Of a DNA stretch of 64,000 nt, positions 56,501-64,000 are shown one piece after another. The first letter of the stretch is position 1; every line of letters starts with the position of its first letter. The notes below the pieces were generated by a model. That model was not told the DNA's origin. It saw only the letters and a list, made by a program, of their open reading frames with translations, and ran no database searches. The stretch spans positions 62,001-126,000 of the forward strand of contig NC_033556.1 in the NCBI RefSeq assembly GCF_001680005.1. Direction: 5' to 3'. The stretch is from Plasmodium coatneyi. Lineage: Eukaryota; Apicomplexa; Aconoidasida; Haemosporida; Plasmodiidae. Both the position numbers and the translations under genes were made by a program.

Positions 56501-57481
56501 ACTATCATTTCGTCGGACGCTACCAAATTAGGTTTAGATCGATCTCTGCTGGAACGATTTGTCATGGCAAAAATCGCCCCCGTTCATTTGCTAACCACGC
56601 AAAGACGTATGCATCTAAGTATTTGTACTTTTCCAAACATCCATTTTTATGAGAACAAATTGAAGACTGAAAATGTCACCGAGGAAAATCGACCAATTAT
56701 TAAGGGATTCCTGTGGCCAAACCCAAAGTGCAGATTAGCATTCATAGATGTGTCTCTGGGAAAACCAGGAAGCAAGTTTGAAAATGCTTACGGTACTTCC
56801 AAGTTTAATTTGTACGAAATTGAGCCCCTAATATCTGTGCTAAAATCGATCGTAAATGAGGGATGCGTATCCGTCGACGAAATAGGTATTTTAACAGCCT
56901 ATGATGCGCAGAAAGTAAAGTTGAAGAAAGCGGTCCAAGATGCGTTCCCCTATGAGGCAGCATGTCGAATAGAAATTGACTCCATCGATGGGTTCCAAGG
57001 AAAGGAAAAAGATTTAATTCTCTTCTCTGCGGTCAGATCAAATGCAAATAACGAATTAGGATTTTTAAAAGATGCCAGAAGATTGAATGTCATGTTGACA
57101 AGAGCTAAAAGAGGAGTCATCCTATTTGGAGATCAGTTCACCCTTGCTAATGATCCTGAAAATTGGTTACCCTGGCTCAACTGGATTTCATCCAAAAGGG
57201 CAGTCGTACATATCACCAAATTGAATGAGCACCTAGAAAATGCAGATTATTCTTTGATAGATAAACTGAACAAAATAAACAAAACTGTTAATTTGAAGAA
57301 TGTCAACGTATCGGATAATTATTTCTTATACGGAAATGACACCGGATTTTCGAACGACTACAATGAACCCCAGAACTATAATCAGAACGAAGAAACCAAT
57401 TTTACCGTCGGTTTGAATGACGCCAAGGAGGAAGTAGAGCCAGTAGAAGAAATTGTTGAAAACTGGGAAGATTTACTCTGA
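50570..57481 (+). CDS. UPF1-like SF1 helicase with RNA-binding-like N-terminal region
   Basis: The frame is open from 50465. The first ATG is 50570, and ATG 50810 (MNRKFSSSINMNKNN) is an alternative giving 2223 residues. All SF1B helicase motifs are present: Walker A GPPGTGKT (56018-56041), Walker B DECA (56402), GDHKQLPPT (56477), QRRMH (56600), DGFQGKE (56987) and RRLNVMLTRAKRG (about 57077). The family unwinds RNA or RNA-protein complexes, and UPF1 acts in nonsense-mediated decay. No N-terminal Cys/His zinc domain of UPF1 was seen. The upstream half is Asn/Ser/Gly-rich with RG-rich patches (GHRGGRRRNN and SRRGGQRNRRSS) and three stretches with a dsRBD-like pattern (about 53280-53425, 53515-53665, 54385-54550, the last ending TTKNLAKCEAAYDMLVKNN). 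A role in RNA handling is likely, but it may be a UPF1 paralogue and not UPF1 itself. The end is acidic (EEVEPVEEIVENWEDLL). Confidence 0.85.
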   Translation: MILRRLQKPLAPSRYMYIFSLINVLKSASSTLTKPTYAYIHSYNHIISQHPKKTNKPILSNCSNKKNYNAFVCKSYKKFKMNRKFSSSINMNKNNENENALKDNNISGFNKNTSDVKNFGQYKQSSRSSAFGKRYSYGSKSRSKVYSSSYVGGGIGGSGVRGDSVIAEGRSKYTSSHIYTSNHSSYHPNQINREAARKHEEASYALKEAKLNTNANYINSSMKENRGGGGGSGGYPLNSNEPNIPPVNESSKIIQHNTKMNSYSKDNVLRKGVKDEGMYSRSGLTPNSSANNNANNSANNSANNVKSNMDNAKSGITNNSGNASGGIYQENNQVKSTSYKDTKNSTSRSGNNRNNSMSERKTNMERITSTSVRDNERYNHLHENRASSTRYSAKNSFSLNKKNISTYNSNLSSANNGNLKKGGESASYEQNNFKRETADNVVNSNVNMAEVNKNVGVVIDPNMNMNSIDMSNKLSTKDSYAKGDVTNNDANVGANIGNSSRTGNTRGANGRSGNGRNSNGRSSKGHRGGRRRNNNLSSNISGVNNAGANYADANNAGGNNVGVNNPSGSTPSGNGATGRSGKRGSRRGGQRNRRSSNNSGAFKSLSMMKSKDEKMNENFDNAMPENEYMQENANNLRGITENQPTHGDGSRNNKMMSYGSNAAMGGGRISNVGINGVHNVQNVQSMQSMQNVQSAQNMQNMANVQNMANVQSMANVQNMANVQNMANVQNMANVPSMHSAKSPELGMKSSGENEKAIPGAMMINARNMSYDNKRNSYMNDANQTNQTNALDAKKSESYANYSSSSSLKTMSQMNTMNSMNSVNSAGSMSGINIPMDDQYSGIKQSGNVRSSTSFANMEADAFLFHDFNEFVTYMYKDENILTLFYIRKNYLKAESREEFATENDKIKYSIIWSFPNDEKITVTGTHSTKKLSKKVCVKKMLQKLKNISVLEIDQMTKWMINSLNVVLKVEHKNMETQVNNNNMYCTSLEWKINNKMYHSMGIHEHEKIAEIIATQNLYMILYDVKDQLVKEMESGKMASQHGAACGMNSGKAHENSLFDKMMNNSNNKGYDDQVANKMGGKYDCGKGQMMQNKNMMDAAGPYKNENPSNNNFNAQGMNNCNTFYNPNDGMLHPQGGDNPMMHSMQQGAAAMGGNVGGLGNMNPSARGTNSMDLANAGQIAGNNNLNMNLMNYPNGNNMNGMPIMNDKNIGPGVGADHMNGLNNPGMVAQPPVITDPTELIAYNLTKQDSGSIQMLRNNIASRYKVQQTENFEQVYNLFKCTLQWEWKNGKIACKTKSVGYGTTKNLAKCEAAYDMLVKNNLIEYISSTDRKNAHYIKDLIQKDVNKAMKLAIQFIMQYSSNAWSIFLVNLLRELLIDGNYDHIDRLLTTVVEVSKEGRIEADKINESNNANNNANVAGASGTNMGKMDGNQSHRLNRINSSGQNHGMYSNNADGENYVDSSSSLFFCNPFIKNRSDNSNYVHKLVSIDLWEKLIDECVVILNDKLCFHCITLLKDVELDYSIFISKCAHDYYKRYRIMLALEFQANLSQSIQEKRDFEYLHENKSLLLKVKSATMPILSFTCTLTLEEKEWMKSTQMREDDIVLLKPCDLMLTDEDAWSSSLIGTITSTKSDNTVYNINVRIFSAENTRKANVKYSKYKLFLLLNIVTHERMLQALRAITFISSIPTTNQSPYVFTPEIRFLILHSYNKYSKHIAQTGKLNHEIAEYEKIKMDFHNNDSSKNNTQEDLLTQYSGQAKNPYGDLLNDALNKQIGKTHTDDIDQYLIESINLPTNLPLNDSQKLACLSALTRRLTLVQGPPGTGKTHVACAIIDSWHRQNSNKKILAVADSNVAANNLVEGLKKRNIQAVRVGAGSDSDFHEEAIMDFHRYKDLLKLRKNNLQKEAKVMKALLFLEAVRKYNVVIATCVGSGHEIFDNEKFERVIIDECAQSIEPSNLIPLGHNCTNLVLIGDHKQLPPTIISSDATKLGLDRSLLERFVMAKIAPVHLLTTQRRMHLSICTFPNIHFYENKLKTENVTEENRPIIKGFLWPNPKCRLAFIDVSLGKPGSKFENAYGTSKFNLYEIEPLISVLKSIVNEGCVSVDEIGILTAYDAQKVKLKKAVQDAFPYEAACRIEIDSIDGFQGKEKDLILFSAVRSNANNELGFLKDARRLNVMLTRAKRGVILFGDQFTLANDPENWLPWLNWISSKRAVVHITKLNEHLENADYSLIDKLNKINKTVNLKNVNVSDNYFLYGNDTGFSNDYNEPQNYNQNEETNFTVGLNDAKEEVEPVEEIVENWEDLL
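52605..52785 (+). repeat. Coding repeat of NMANVQ and related units
   Basis: The 18-base unit AACATGGCAAACGTGCAA is repeated about six times with small changes at 52660-52775. Looser six-base VQ(N/S)M units precede it from about 52605. It lies in the low-complexity N-terminal half of the helicase and keeps the frame. Length variation among isolates is likely (inference). Confidence 0.85.
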
Positions 57482-59600
57482 AAAAATGATCACATGAGTG
57501 AAGAAAAATAATTCAGTCGTTTTGCTTTGTATGCTTTTTTGCACATTAAAATTCATGTGTTAATTGGTGCAAAGGGCAAAGTTGTTGCACAGCTTAAATA
57601 TGGAATCACGCGGAGTGGGGAAGAAAAAAATGTCCTTTTTTTGTAGCTGTTTCCCGTTGGCGACCTGTCCATTCTCCGCAAAAGCGCGCACAAATTTGAA
57701 CGTACCGAGTGCCATCGTGCAGAAGGGTTCAAGTGAAAGAAGCTGCCAGATTAATTCGTCATATTTGTTTCTTGTTTTTTTTTTTTTTTAAACACGTGCT
57801 AATGTGCTAGTGTGCGCGCCTGTGTTTTAGGGCCAGCGTTCTCACTTGATAGCACATCATGCACCTTCCATGCCACAATTTAAAGACGCCACTTTCAATG
57901 TCTGTTGTTATGTTTTGTTTACGAAATTAAAAAAAAAAAAAAAAAAAAAAAAATCATTTTTTTTCCATCTAATATTACCTTTACCATTTTCCCACCACAC
58001 TGTTACACTGTTTTTATATGTAGATATATAATTAAATTCTCACGCTGCGGTGAAGATTTAGCCCCAATTCAGTTGCTTCATTCCGCTAGTACACCCGTGC
58101 AAACATTAAATGTGTACCTCCTGTGCCTTCCCCTGTGCACAAGTCGTAGTTCACTGCAATAAGATAAGAACACGCGCTGAAAACGGGGTCGCACATGCAT
58201 ATAGAATATAGACATGTACAAATAAACATATTTCTATGCAAGTACTATGTTTCTGTCCATGCGTGCCTGCGTTGCATGGGTAGAGGGGAATGCCCAAGGA
58301 AAGGCGCACCTTACACCCTACTACACCCGCATGAAACGTGCAGGGCATAGCATCTACATCTCATTTTCCAACGACACACTAATATTTTAACGTTTATATA
58401 TAGATAAGTTTTTTCTTTTTTTTCACCTCTCCAATGCTGTATTGTTCATATGCTATTATTGCAAACGCGTTGTTGCCCCTTTTCCGTTCCTCGTATGTGC
58501 AGCGTTAGATGCCATATCGTGCAATACGCAGCAGAATGCGGAGGTTTAGACTCAGCACCTTACCAAGCCGTATACCACACAATCCACGGGGCACTAAACC
58601 ATCCAGTTTTATATAGCAACATTTTTTTTTTTTTTCACCCTCTATTTTTTACAACGAACAGTTAACTACCCCATTAAAGTTACAAATTAAGTTTTTTTCC
58701 CTTTTATTTTGTACGCATATGTGAGGATAAAAAAGACAAGAAAAAGTTTCGATACCTGCTGAACTCGGTGCTTAGGTTGGTACTCTGTCACACGGGTGAG
58801 GGAGGTGCCGAACGAACGGCTAGCGCAGGCACGCGCAAATGTATATATGTACCTATGTACAAATGAAGCATGCAAAGTATGCACAATTGTTTTATGGGCG
58901 CGCACACCCTCACACATCCCGGTTGTACTCCGAAAAGGCTGCACCCACTGCTAAAAAAAAAGAAAAGATAAAGAAAAACGCGACAGAGTTATGCGAAATA
59001 TAACACAGTAAATCATGGTATGGGTAACGCAAAATATAATTTCCCCCTCTTGCGCGTTCTTTTCCAAAATGTGAAGCTTAAAGGCAAAATGGAAATTTTT
59101 TCATGCCCCAATTTTCCCGCCCCCAAGGAAGGCATTCTATTTTCCCCCTTTGAATAATTCCCCCAGGTGCTGAAAAGCGTTTTTTTTTTTTTTTTTCTTT
59201 TTTTTGCGTCACCTTTGCCAGGTGCTGCTTTTTTTTATTCTCCTGTGTTTGTTTCCTCCACCTTTGCACGCATAATTTTTTTAAAGTAACTTTCGAAGGG
59301 GCACTTTTAAGGATACTCACGCTTTTACTCGTTCGACTGCGTGGAAATATTTGTGTATCCCCCGAATCAATTGAATAAATGAACAGCTCACCAACTTAGC
59401 TAAAAGAAACAAAATTGTCCTAATTTGACAAAAAAAAAAAAAAAGCAATCTGAGAGAGTATTTTCACCCCCACATGCAGCATAATCGCACATTTTGTCCG
59501 AATGTCTATATGTACACACATTTATATGTGAAAAGGAGGGCACTTAATCCATGTTCCCCATTATGCCACGTAATTTCCCCCATGTATGAAATACTTTAAG
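57482..59600. other. Intergenic sequence with a GC-richer patch
   Basis: No gene is supported. T- or A-runs lie at about 57775, 57930, 58622 and 59180. From 58495 to 58620 the sequence is markedly richer in G and C, has short open frames on the plus strand and ends at a run of 14 T. This could be a fossil exon or a polymerase III-type RNA, and it is treated as a finding only. Confidence 0.45.
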
Positions 59601-61724
59601 ATGGGTAAAAAATGTCTAAAAAATGAAACGATGCAACTTCCTCTTAGTTACTTGCAGGGGGGTGCCACTTGTACACATATGCGTATATATGTGCATGTGG
59701 CACTCATACAAATGTATGCTGACTCTACTTACTCATCACTACCATAACGCTCTTCCCCCCGTGTAGAAGATTTAGCCAAAAGCGGAATCTACAGCAAACA
59801 GTTCTCCCTCAGCCAAAACAAGCACAGCAGCGTAGGACACGAAAACTCATAGAAACAGATCCACCTGCAAATATTTCTGCCAGTGGATTCACCATCAATG
59901 CCCCTGTGCACGTGCATCAAAGCAAATAGTCACGCAATACTTAGTAAAATCCATTTTTACGACCACCCCCTGTGTGCTCCCACTCGTAGGAAAGGTTGCA
60001 GAGACTTGAAAAGAGACTGAGCGGGCTACACTTCAGCATCGAATTGCAGAAAAATGAAAAGATTGACGTAATTTAAAAAAAAAAAAAAAAAATCCTAAAT
60101 GAAAAATGCATGATGCGTAGTAAAATAATATATGCGCTCTCCTAACGCTGTCACATTTTCCTCTTTGTCGCACTTTTAAGAAACTGAACGAGAAGATCAA
60201 CATGCTGGAGGAGAAGCTGGTAGAAATGAACGAAAACTCAAATAGGACCTTCGAAAAATTAAATGAAAAGGTAAGGACAGTCATCATATTCCTGGAGTGG
60301 AATCTACCACAACAGTATAGGACGACTATCCTCATATGCCGATCAAAATGAAATAGTTATTTTTTCATTCCATTGGGCAATTATATAAAATGATGTTCCC
60401 CTTTTTCACTCACTCAATACATGCGTATGCGCATGTACATGTTCACTTGCAGCTGAACGACATCAGAGCGGACGTCAATAATTACAAGACCGAATTGGAA
60501 GAGTTCAAAAATGACCACAAGAAAAAATTAGAAATCCTCCAGAAGAAGTAAGCAATCGCGTGGTAGTGCGGATGAATGTAGCCAGGGTGGATATAACCCC
60601 CCTAAGGGTCTCCTAAGATTACAATTTTGCAGGTGAATGCTTGCACGGGTTGATGCGTAGGTCCATCATTTGCTGCACATTTCCCCCAACAGGGCTGAAG
60701 AATTCATAGACAAAGAAAAGGAAGAATGGAACAAGCTTAAAATAAAATTAATAAAGGATTTTCAAAATAAGACTAGCTTACTGAAGTACTAAATCACGTT
60801 CATACTCATGCTCATGCGTATACATACGATTACATGCTTAAGCATATTCCGCCCACTTGTTTGTCCTCCCCCTTTAGGGAAGAAATGACCGAGGAGTACG
60901 GACTGTTGCAAGAAAAGGAAGAATCGCTCAGAAGATTTTACGACGTAAAAAGCCCTTCCACCATTTGATGCGCGCTCCTCACATGCGCATCATTCCTACG
61001 TGCATGTAAATAAACCGAAAAACACGATATACAGTGAACCACCCATGAATGCGTCACCCCCATTACACACTAATTCACTCACCCACTACAGAATGAAATT
61101 GCGAACCTCAAATCGGTCGTTCAAAATGAAATAAACGAAAGAATCAAAACAGAAAAAATTATCCTACGGGATGTAGATGATAAAGTGAATGAAATTATTA
61201 AAATAATTAAAAATGAGAAAATCACCAGGTAAATGTTGAGCGTTTTGCACAAATAGCAGAAGAGGGTGCATCAAAGAAAAAAGGGGGTGGGGGGAACTTC
61301 TCTTTGCTTTCTTCCTAACGACTCATATGTAGTGGCAGAGTGTACACTTGGATACGGACATGGATGTTAATGCGGATGCGGGTGCACACTTTTCCATTTA
61401 CTCATTCATGCCAACTCCCCCTTTTGCAGGGAAACCTACTCGGAAAATCTGGTATCCCTCATGGAGCAGTACTTTTCGCGAATAAAAAAGGAAATTGATA
61501 ATGTATGCAAATGCTAATTGGATAACAACGGGGGGACAAGTAGACACCTATATTCACTCCCCTGTGAGCAAAAAAAACAATTGCACGGCATAACGCCAAA
61601 CCGTCATTTATTCGTTTTTTTTTTTTCTTCTTCAAAGGAACGGCTCGAACGGGAGGACACGGAAGAAACACTGGTTCATTTGATGGAGGAAGCTCTCGAT
61701 AAAATTGGAATTCCATTCGCATGA
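59601..61724 (+). CDS. SFA: SF-assemblin, coiled-coil striated fibre protein, ten exons
   Basis: SF-assemblins form the fibre that in apicomplexans links the centrosome to the growing daughter apical complex (known family role). Exons 2-10 are 59767-59831, 59990-60067, 60181-60270, 60453-60547, 60693-60785, 60878-60944, 61092-61228, 61430-61502 and 61638-61724. All have GT/AG borders and matching phases. The model gives 262 residues. The product is almost all coiled coil: SSERLQRLEKRLSGLHF, then KLNEKINMLEEKLVEMNE, then TEEYGLLQEKEESLRRFYD. It ends with the family signature ERLEREDTEETLVHLMEEAL. Exon 1 is uncertain. ATGG at 59601-59604 before GTAAAA gives start Met-Glu, and an ATG at 59551-59569 before GTAATT also fits the phase. 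The many small introns contrast with the single-exon giants nearby. Confidence 0.8.
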
Positions 61725-62415
61725 AGGAAGGATGTACGCTGTCCCTCTCCCTACGCATTTTTCTTTAATAAAATTTTGTACCACTATTAAACTAATTCAA
61801 TTCCTGTTTGTAATTTTTTTTTGCTACTTTGTTGCGAATGATCCGTTCGGAAAGAAATTTTTTTTTTTTCCAAATTTGTCCCTTTTCCTTCATTCTTTAG
61901 CGCATCACCATGTGGCAACTGACGCACACGTGAAAACAAATAGACACGATGTGGCCTTTTTTTCGCCACACCTTTTTGTTGTCCTCATTTGTGTAACATA
62001 TAATAAAAACTTTAAAATCAATTTTGTTTTAAATAATTTGTGTGTTTGTTCTTCAAAAACATGAATAAAAACTACCAACTTAAAAAAAAAAAAAAAACAC
62101 TTCAAAATAAATTGAATTCTAACATTAAGGATAAAAAAAATTGTCGAGAAAAAACGCTTGAAAAGATAAAACTTAACAAACAAAGCAAAATGCTAATGTA
62201 TTCGCACAATGGACGCTGTAAAAACGGGGAAGGAATGAGTCGTCATCTTCTTCATCACCCTCATCATAAGTAGTATACGTTTGCGGGGGGCATGTCTATG
62301 CGTCCACGTCGGATGGAATATTTATTCTTTGAAAAAGCGGAGTAACGTTCGGGATGGGCCTGGCACAGCTTGGAAATGTCTAACAAAGTTTGACAAAGCC
62401 TGACATACGTCTGAC
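61725..62415. other. Convergent intergenic region
   Basis: This lies between the 3' ends of the SF-assemblin gene (plus) and the cysteine-rich gene (minus). T- and A-runs near 61818, 61858 and 62082 fit 3' untranslated regions. No gene is supported. Confidence 0.5.
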
Positions 62416-63030
62416 CTACTTACAGGGGTCGGGCAAGGCGTCCAGCTTGGTACAGTTCAACAAAGTTCTGAAGCAGTTTTTCTCGCTGCACGCTTTGCAG
62501 TCATCATTGCACTGGTCCTTTGCGCACTGTTTGTTGCACGAAATAAAGGTACATCCGATGAAGGAGGAAAAGCAGCTCAAGCACGTCGGAGAAAAGTCAA
62601 TGTTGTGTTTTTTCATATATTTATTTACACATATATCTATTAAATACGGTTTTGCCGATGATACTTTCGCGCAGTCAAAAAGTACTTTGTAGAAATCATT
62701 GGATGCAACGCTATTCGATTTGAACAGATGCAATACGTACTCCCTAAATTGGTTCGTTTTTAAACTTATATAATCTTTAAGATTTTCTGGCTTCTCAATT
62801 TGATAATTCTGACTTAGGAACTTCTCACCATTTATTAACCTCTGTTCGATGTCACCTGTACATCCTTTATTGTCACTTTTTTCAGCAAATATGCTCAATT
62901 CGTTAGGGTAATTTTCACTTGGGGATTGGTTATTGTTGTTAATACCGTTACCTTCCAGGCAGAGTACGTCGACTTTGCAGGCCGCGCTCAAAAGAACGCT
63001 AAAGAGGAGGCCCTTAACTGTATAATTCAT
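62416..63030 (-). CDS. Secreted cysteine-rich protein, unknown function
   Basis: The 204-residue single-exon product starts with a clear signal peptide (VKGLLFSVLLSAACKVDVLC). The N-terminal half after it is Asn-rich and then helical (LKDYISLKTNQFREYVLHLF). The C-terminal 60 residues are Cys-rich: CLSCFSSFIGC, then CNKQCAKDQCNDDCKACSEK and NC..LLNC, with eleven Cys at close spacing and three more upstream. There is no membrane segment or GPI-type tail. It is probably secreted and disulfide-bonded. Conserved secreted Plasmodium proteins of mosquito stages often look like this, but I do not recognise this one. The ATG is followed directly by the signal peptide and preceded by stop-rich AT sequence. 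Confidence 0.78.
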   Translation of the reverse strand: MNYTVKGLLFSVLLSAACKVDVLCLEGNGINNNNQSPSENYPNELSIFAEKSDNKGCTGDIEQRLINGEKFLSQNYQIEKPENLKDYISLKTNQFREYVLHLFKSNSVASNDFYKVLFDCAKVSSAKPYLIDICVNKYMKKHNIDFSPTCLSCFSSFIGCTFISCNKQCAKDQCNDDCKACSEKNCFRTLLNCTKLDALPDPCK

Positions 63031-64000
63031 TTTTCACAATTAGAGAAATGGTAAAGTAACAGACGCAGCGTACTTATGCAATGTCAAAATGTTGTTTATG
63101 CTCGCACGGCAGGGGATGTTTAAAAGTATTCAAAATTGAAAGATTCGCGGAAGTTTACAGAAAATCGAAAATTATTTCAAATTTTTTACAACTGTTGTTG
63201 TATAGGCTTATATATGCGCAGCTCACAAATGCGAACAGAATGTTGCTTTTTCAAACGTAGAAATAAAACATGGTAAAAATACGGAAAAGAAAAAAAATAA
63301 TAATAATAAACTTCCTACTAATTTTTGCTAAAACGGAGATCACACAAATAGTTGTTGTTCAGTGTTGCTTGGGTGCTTCAATGAAAAATCATATGGCTAT
63401 TTTTTTTTTTTTTATTTTATTTTAAACGTACTTTTTTTTATTTTTGGCATATTAAAATGCCAGTTTATTTTTTTTACTTTGCCTATGAAACGTGTCGCCA
63501 CCCCTTACTACCTTTTGGTTCTTTTGACCACCTGGCATAAAATGAGAAACTATTTCGGCTGGATATAAAATAATACCACCTAAACGCAGAGGAGTTGTAA
63601 ACATATAATTTCATACGAACGCCGCTGCCTATATATAAATAACTATATATGCACTATATTATTATATGCAGGGGGATGTAACTCTCCTTCTGGTCCTGGT
63701 CCACTAAACCACGCTCCTGGTTGTGGAAGCTGGGTGCGTAAATATGAAATAAATGATGTAACATGTAACGTGGTGGCAGAAGCTGTTTTGTTGGACGCGT
63801 GAAGCCACTCATACTTTTTTTTATGCAAGGGGCAACGTGCATATATAATATATTAATATGTACGCGTTCATGTATATGCCCCGTTGGGTAGAGGAATAAG
63901 CATGAAAAAAAAAAAGCCACGCGCAGCGGTAGACCAAAAAGCTACAACCGCTTGTGCCACCCAAAAGTTGTTGCTTGTTCTGTATTTGTGCATAAGTGAG
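63031..64000. other. AT-rich sequence upstream of the cysteine-rich gene
   Basis: This should contain the promoter of the minus-strand gene starting at 63030. A T-run lies at about 63402. Short frames near the right edge (63643-63920, minus) have no motif. Any gene crossing the right border cannot be judged. Confidence 0.45.

Noticed and set aside
59078..59320. 80-codon minus-strand lysine-rich frame
   Set aside because: It runs through a poly-A tract and has no conserved-looking segment.
1..64000. CRISPR arrays, insertion sequences or prophage
   Set aside because: None was seen. The sequence is eukaryotic in every gene, and repeats found are coding or simple.

Overview
This window is a stretch of a Plasmodium nuclear chromosome. 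The evidence is a long chitinase with a C-terminal chitin-binding domain, a tRNA-Tyr with an 11-nt intron, a degraded PHIST (PRESAN) exported-protein gene, long asparagine/lysine-rich genes mostly without introns, A/T homopolymers everywhere, and short AT-rich introns with T-rich acceptors. The AT-rich end next to a less AT-rich core, and the two-exon exported-protein layout, fit the vivax/cynomolgi/knowlesi clade best. The species cannot be fixed from sequence alone.

Positions 1 to about 21 kb look like the inner part of a subtelomere. This part is very AT-rich and gene-poor. It holds one intact two-exon repeat protein with two membrane segments (621-1775, minus), a PRESAN/PHIST pseudogene (about 3337-4000), three small single-membrane-segment genes or gene pieces (8544, 12180-12686 and 17356-17843), and at least two decayed coding patches (about 10978-11481 and 15160-15572). 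No telomere repeat tract is present.

The core begins near 21 kb. A tandemly repeated T-rich region leads into the chitinase (21599-23764), which carries about 135 residues of Gly-Ser repeat. tRNA-Ala(AGC) and intron-containing tRNA-Tyr(GUA) follow. Next come a short unknown gene (26491), a four-exon two-EF-hand protein (27012-27889, minus), a probable small multi-exon gene (about 28386-29089), a very large possible vesicle-tether protein (29444-34780) and the CIAO2/MIP18 iron-sulfur targeting factor (35512-36048).

The right half has a large RbBP5/Swd1-like subunit of the H3K4 methyltransferase complex (37033-40866, minus), a small probable mitochondrial protein (42531-42965), an organelle-targeted protein broken by a -1 frameshift at a C-run (44045-46155, minus), and a 2.2-kb-codon UPF1-like helicase with repeat-rich and RNA-binding-like N-terminal regions (about 50570-57481). 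It ends with a ten-exon SF-assemblin gene (59601-61724) and a secreted cysteine-rich protein (62416-63030, minus).

The core genes are mostly unrelated housekeeping or stage-specific functions: chromatin marking, RNA surveillance, Fe-S delivery, cell-division fibre, and mosquito-stage chitin digestion. They do not form an operon-like system. The most unusual items are the small membrane genes of the subtelomere, the chitinase repeat, the frameshift at about 44.96 kb, and the micro-exon structures of the small genes.
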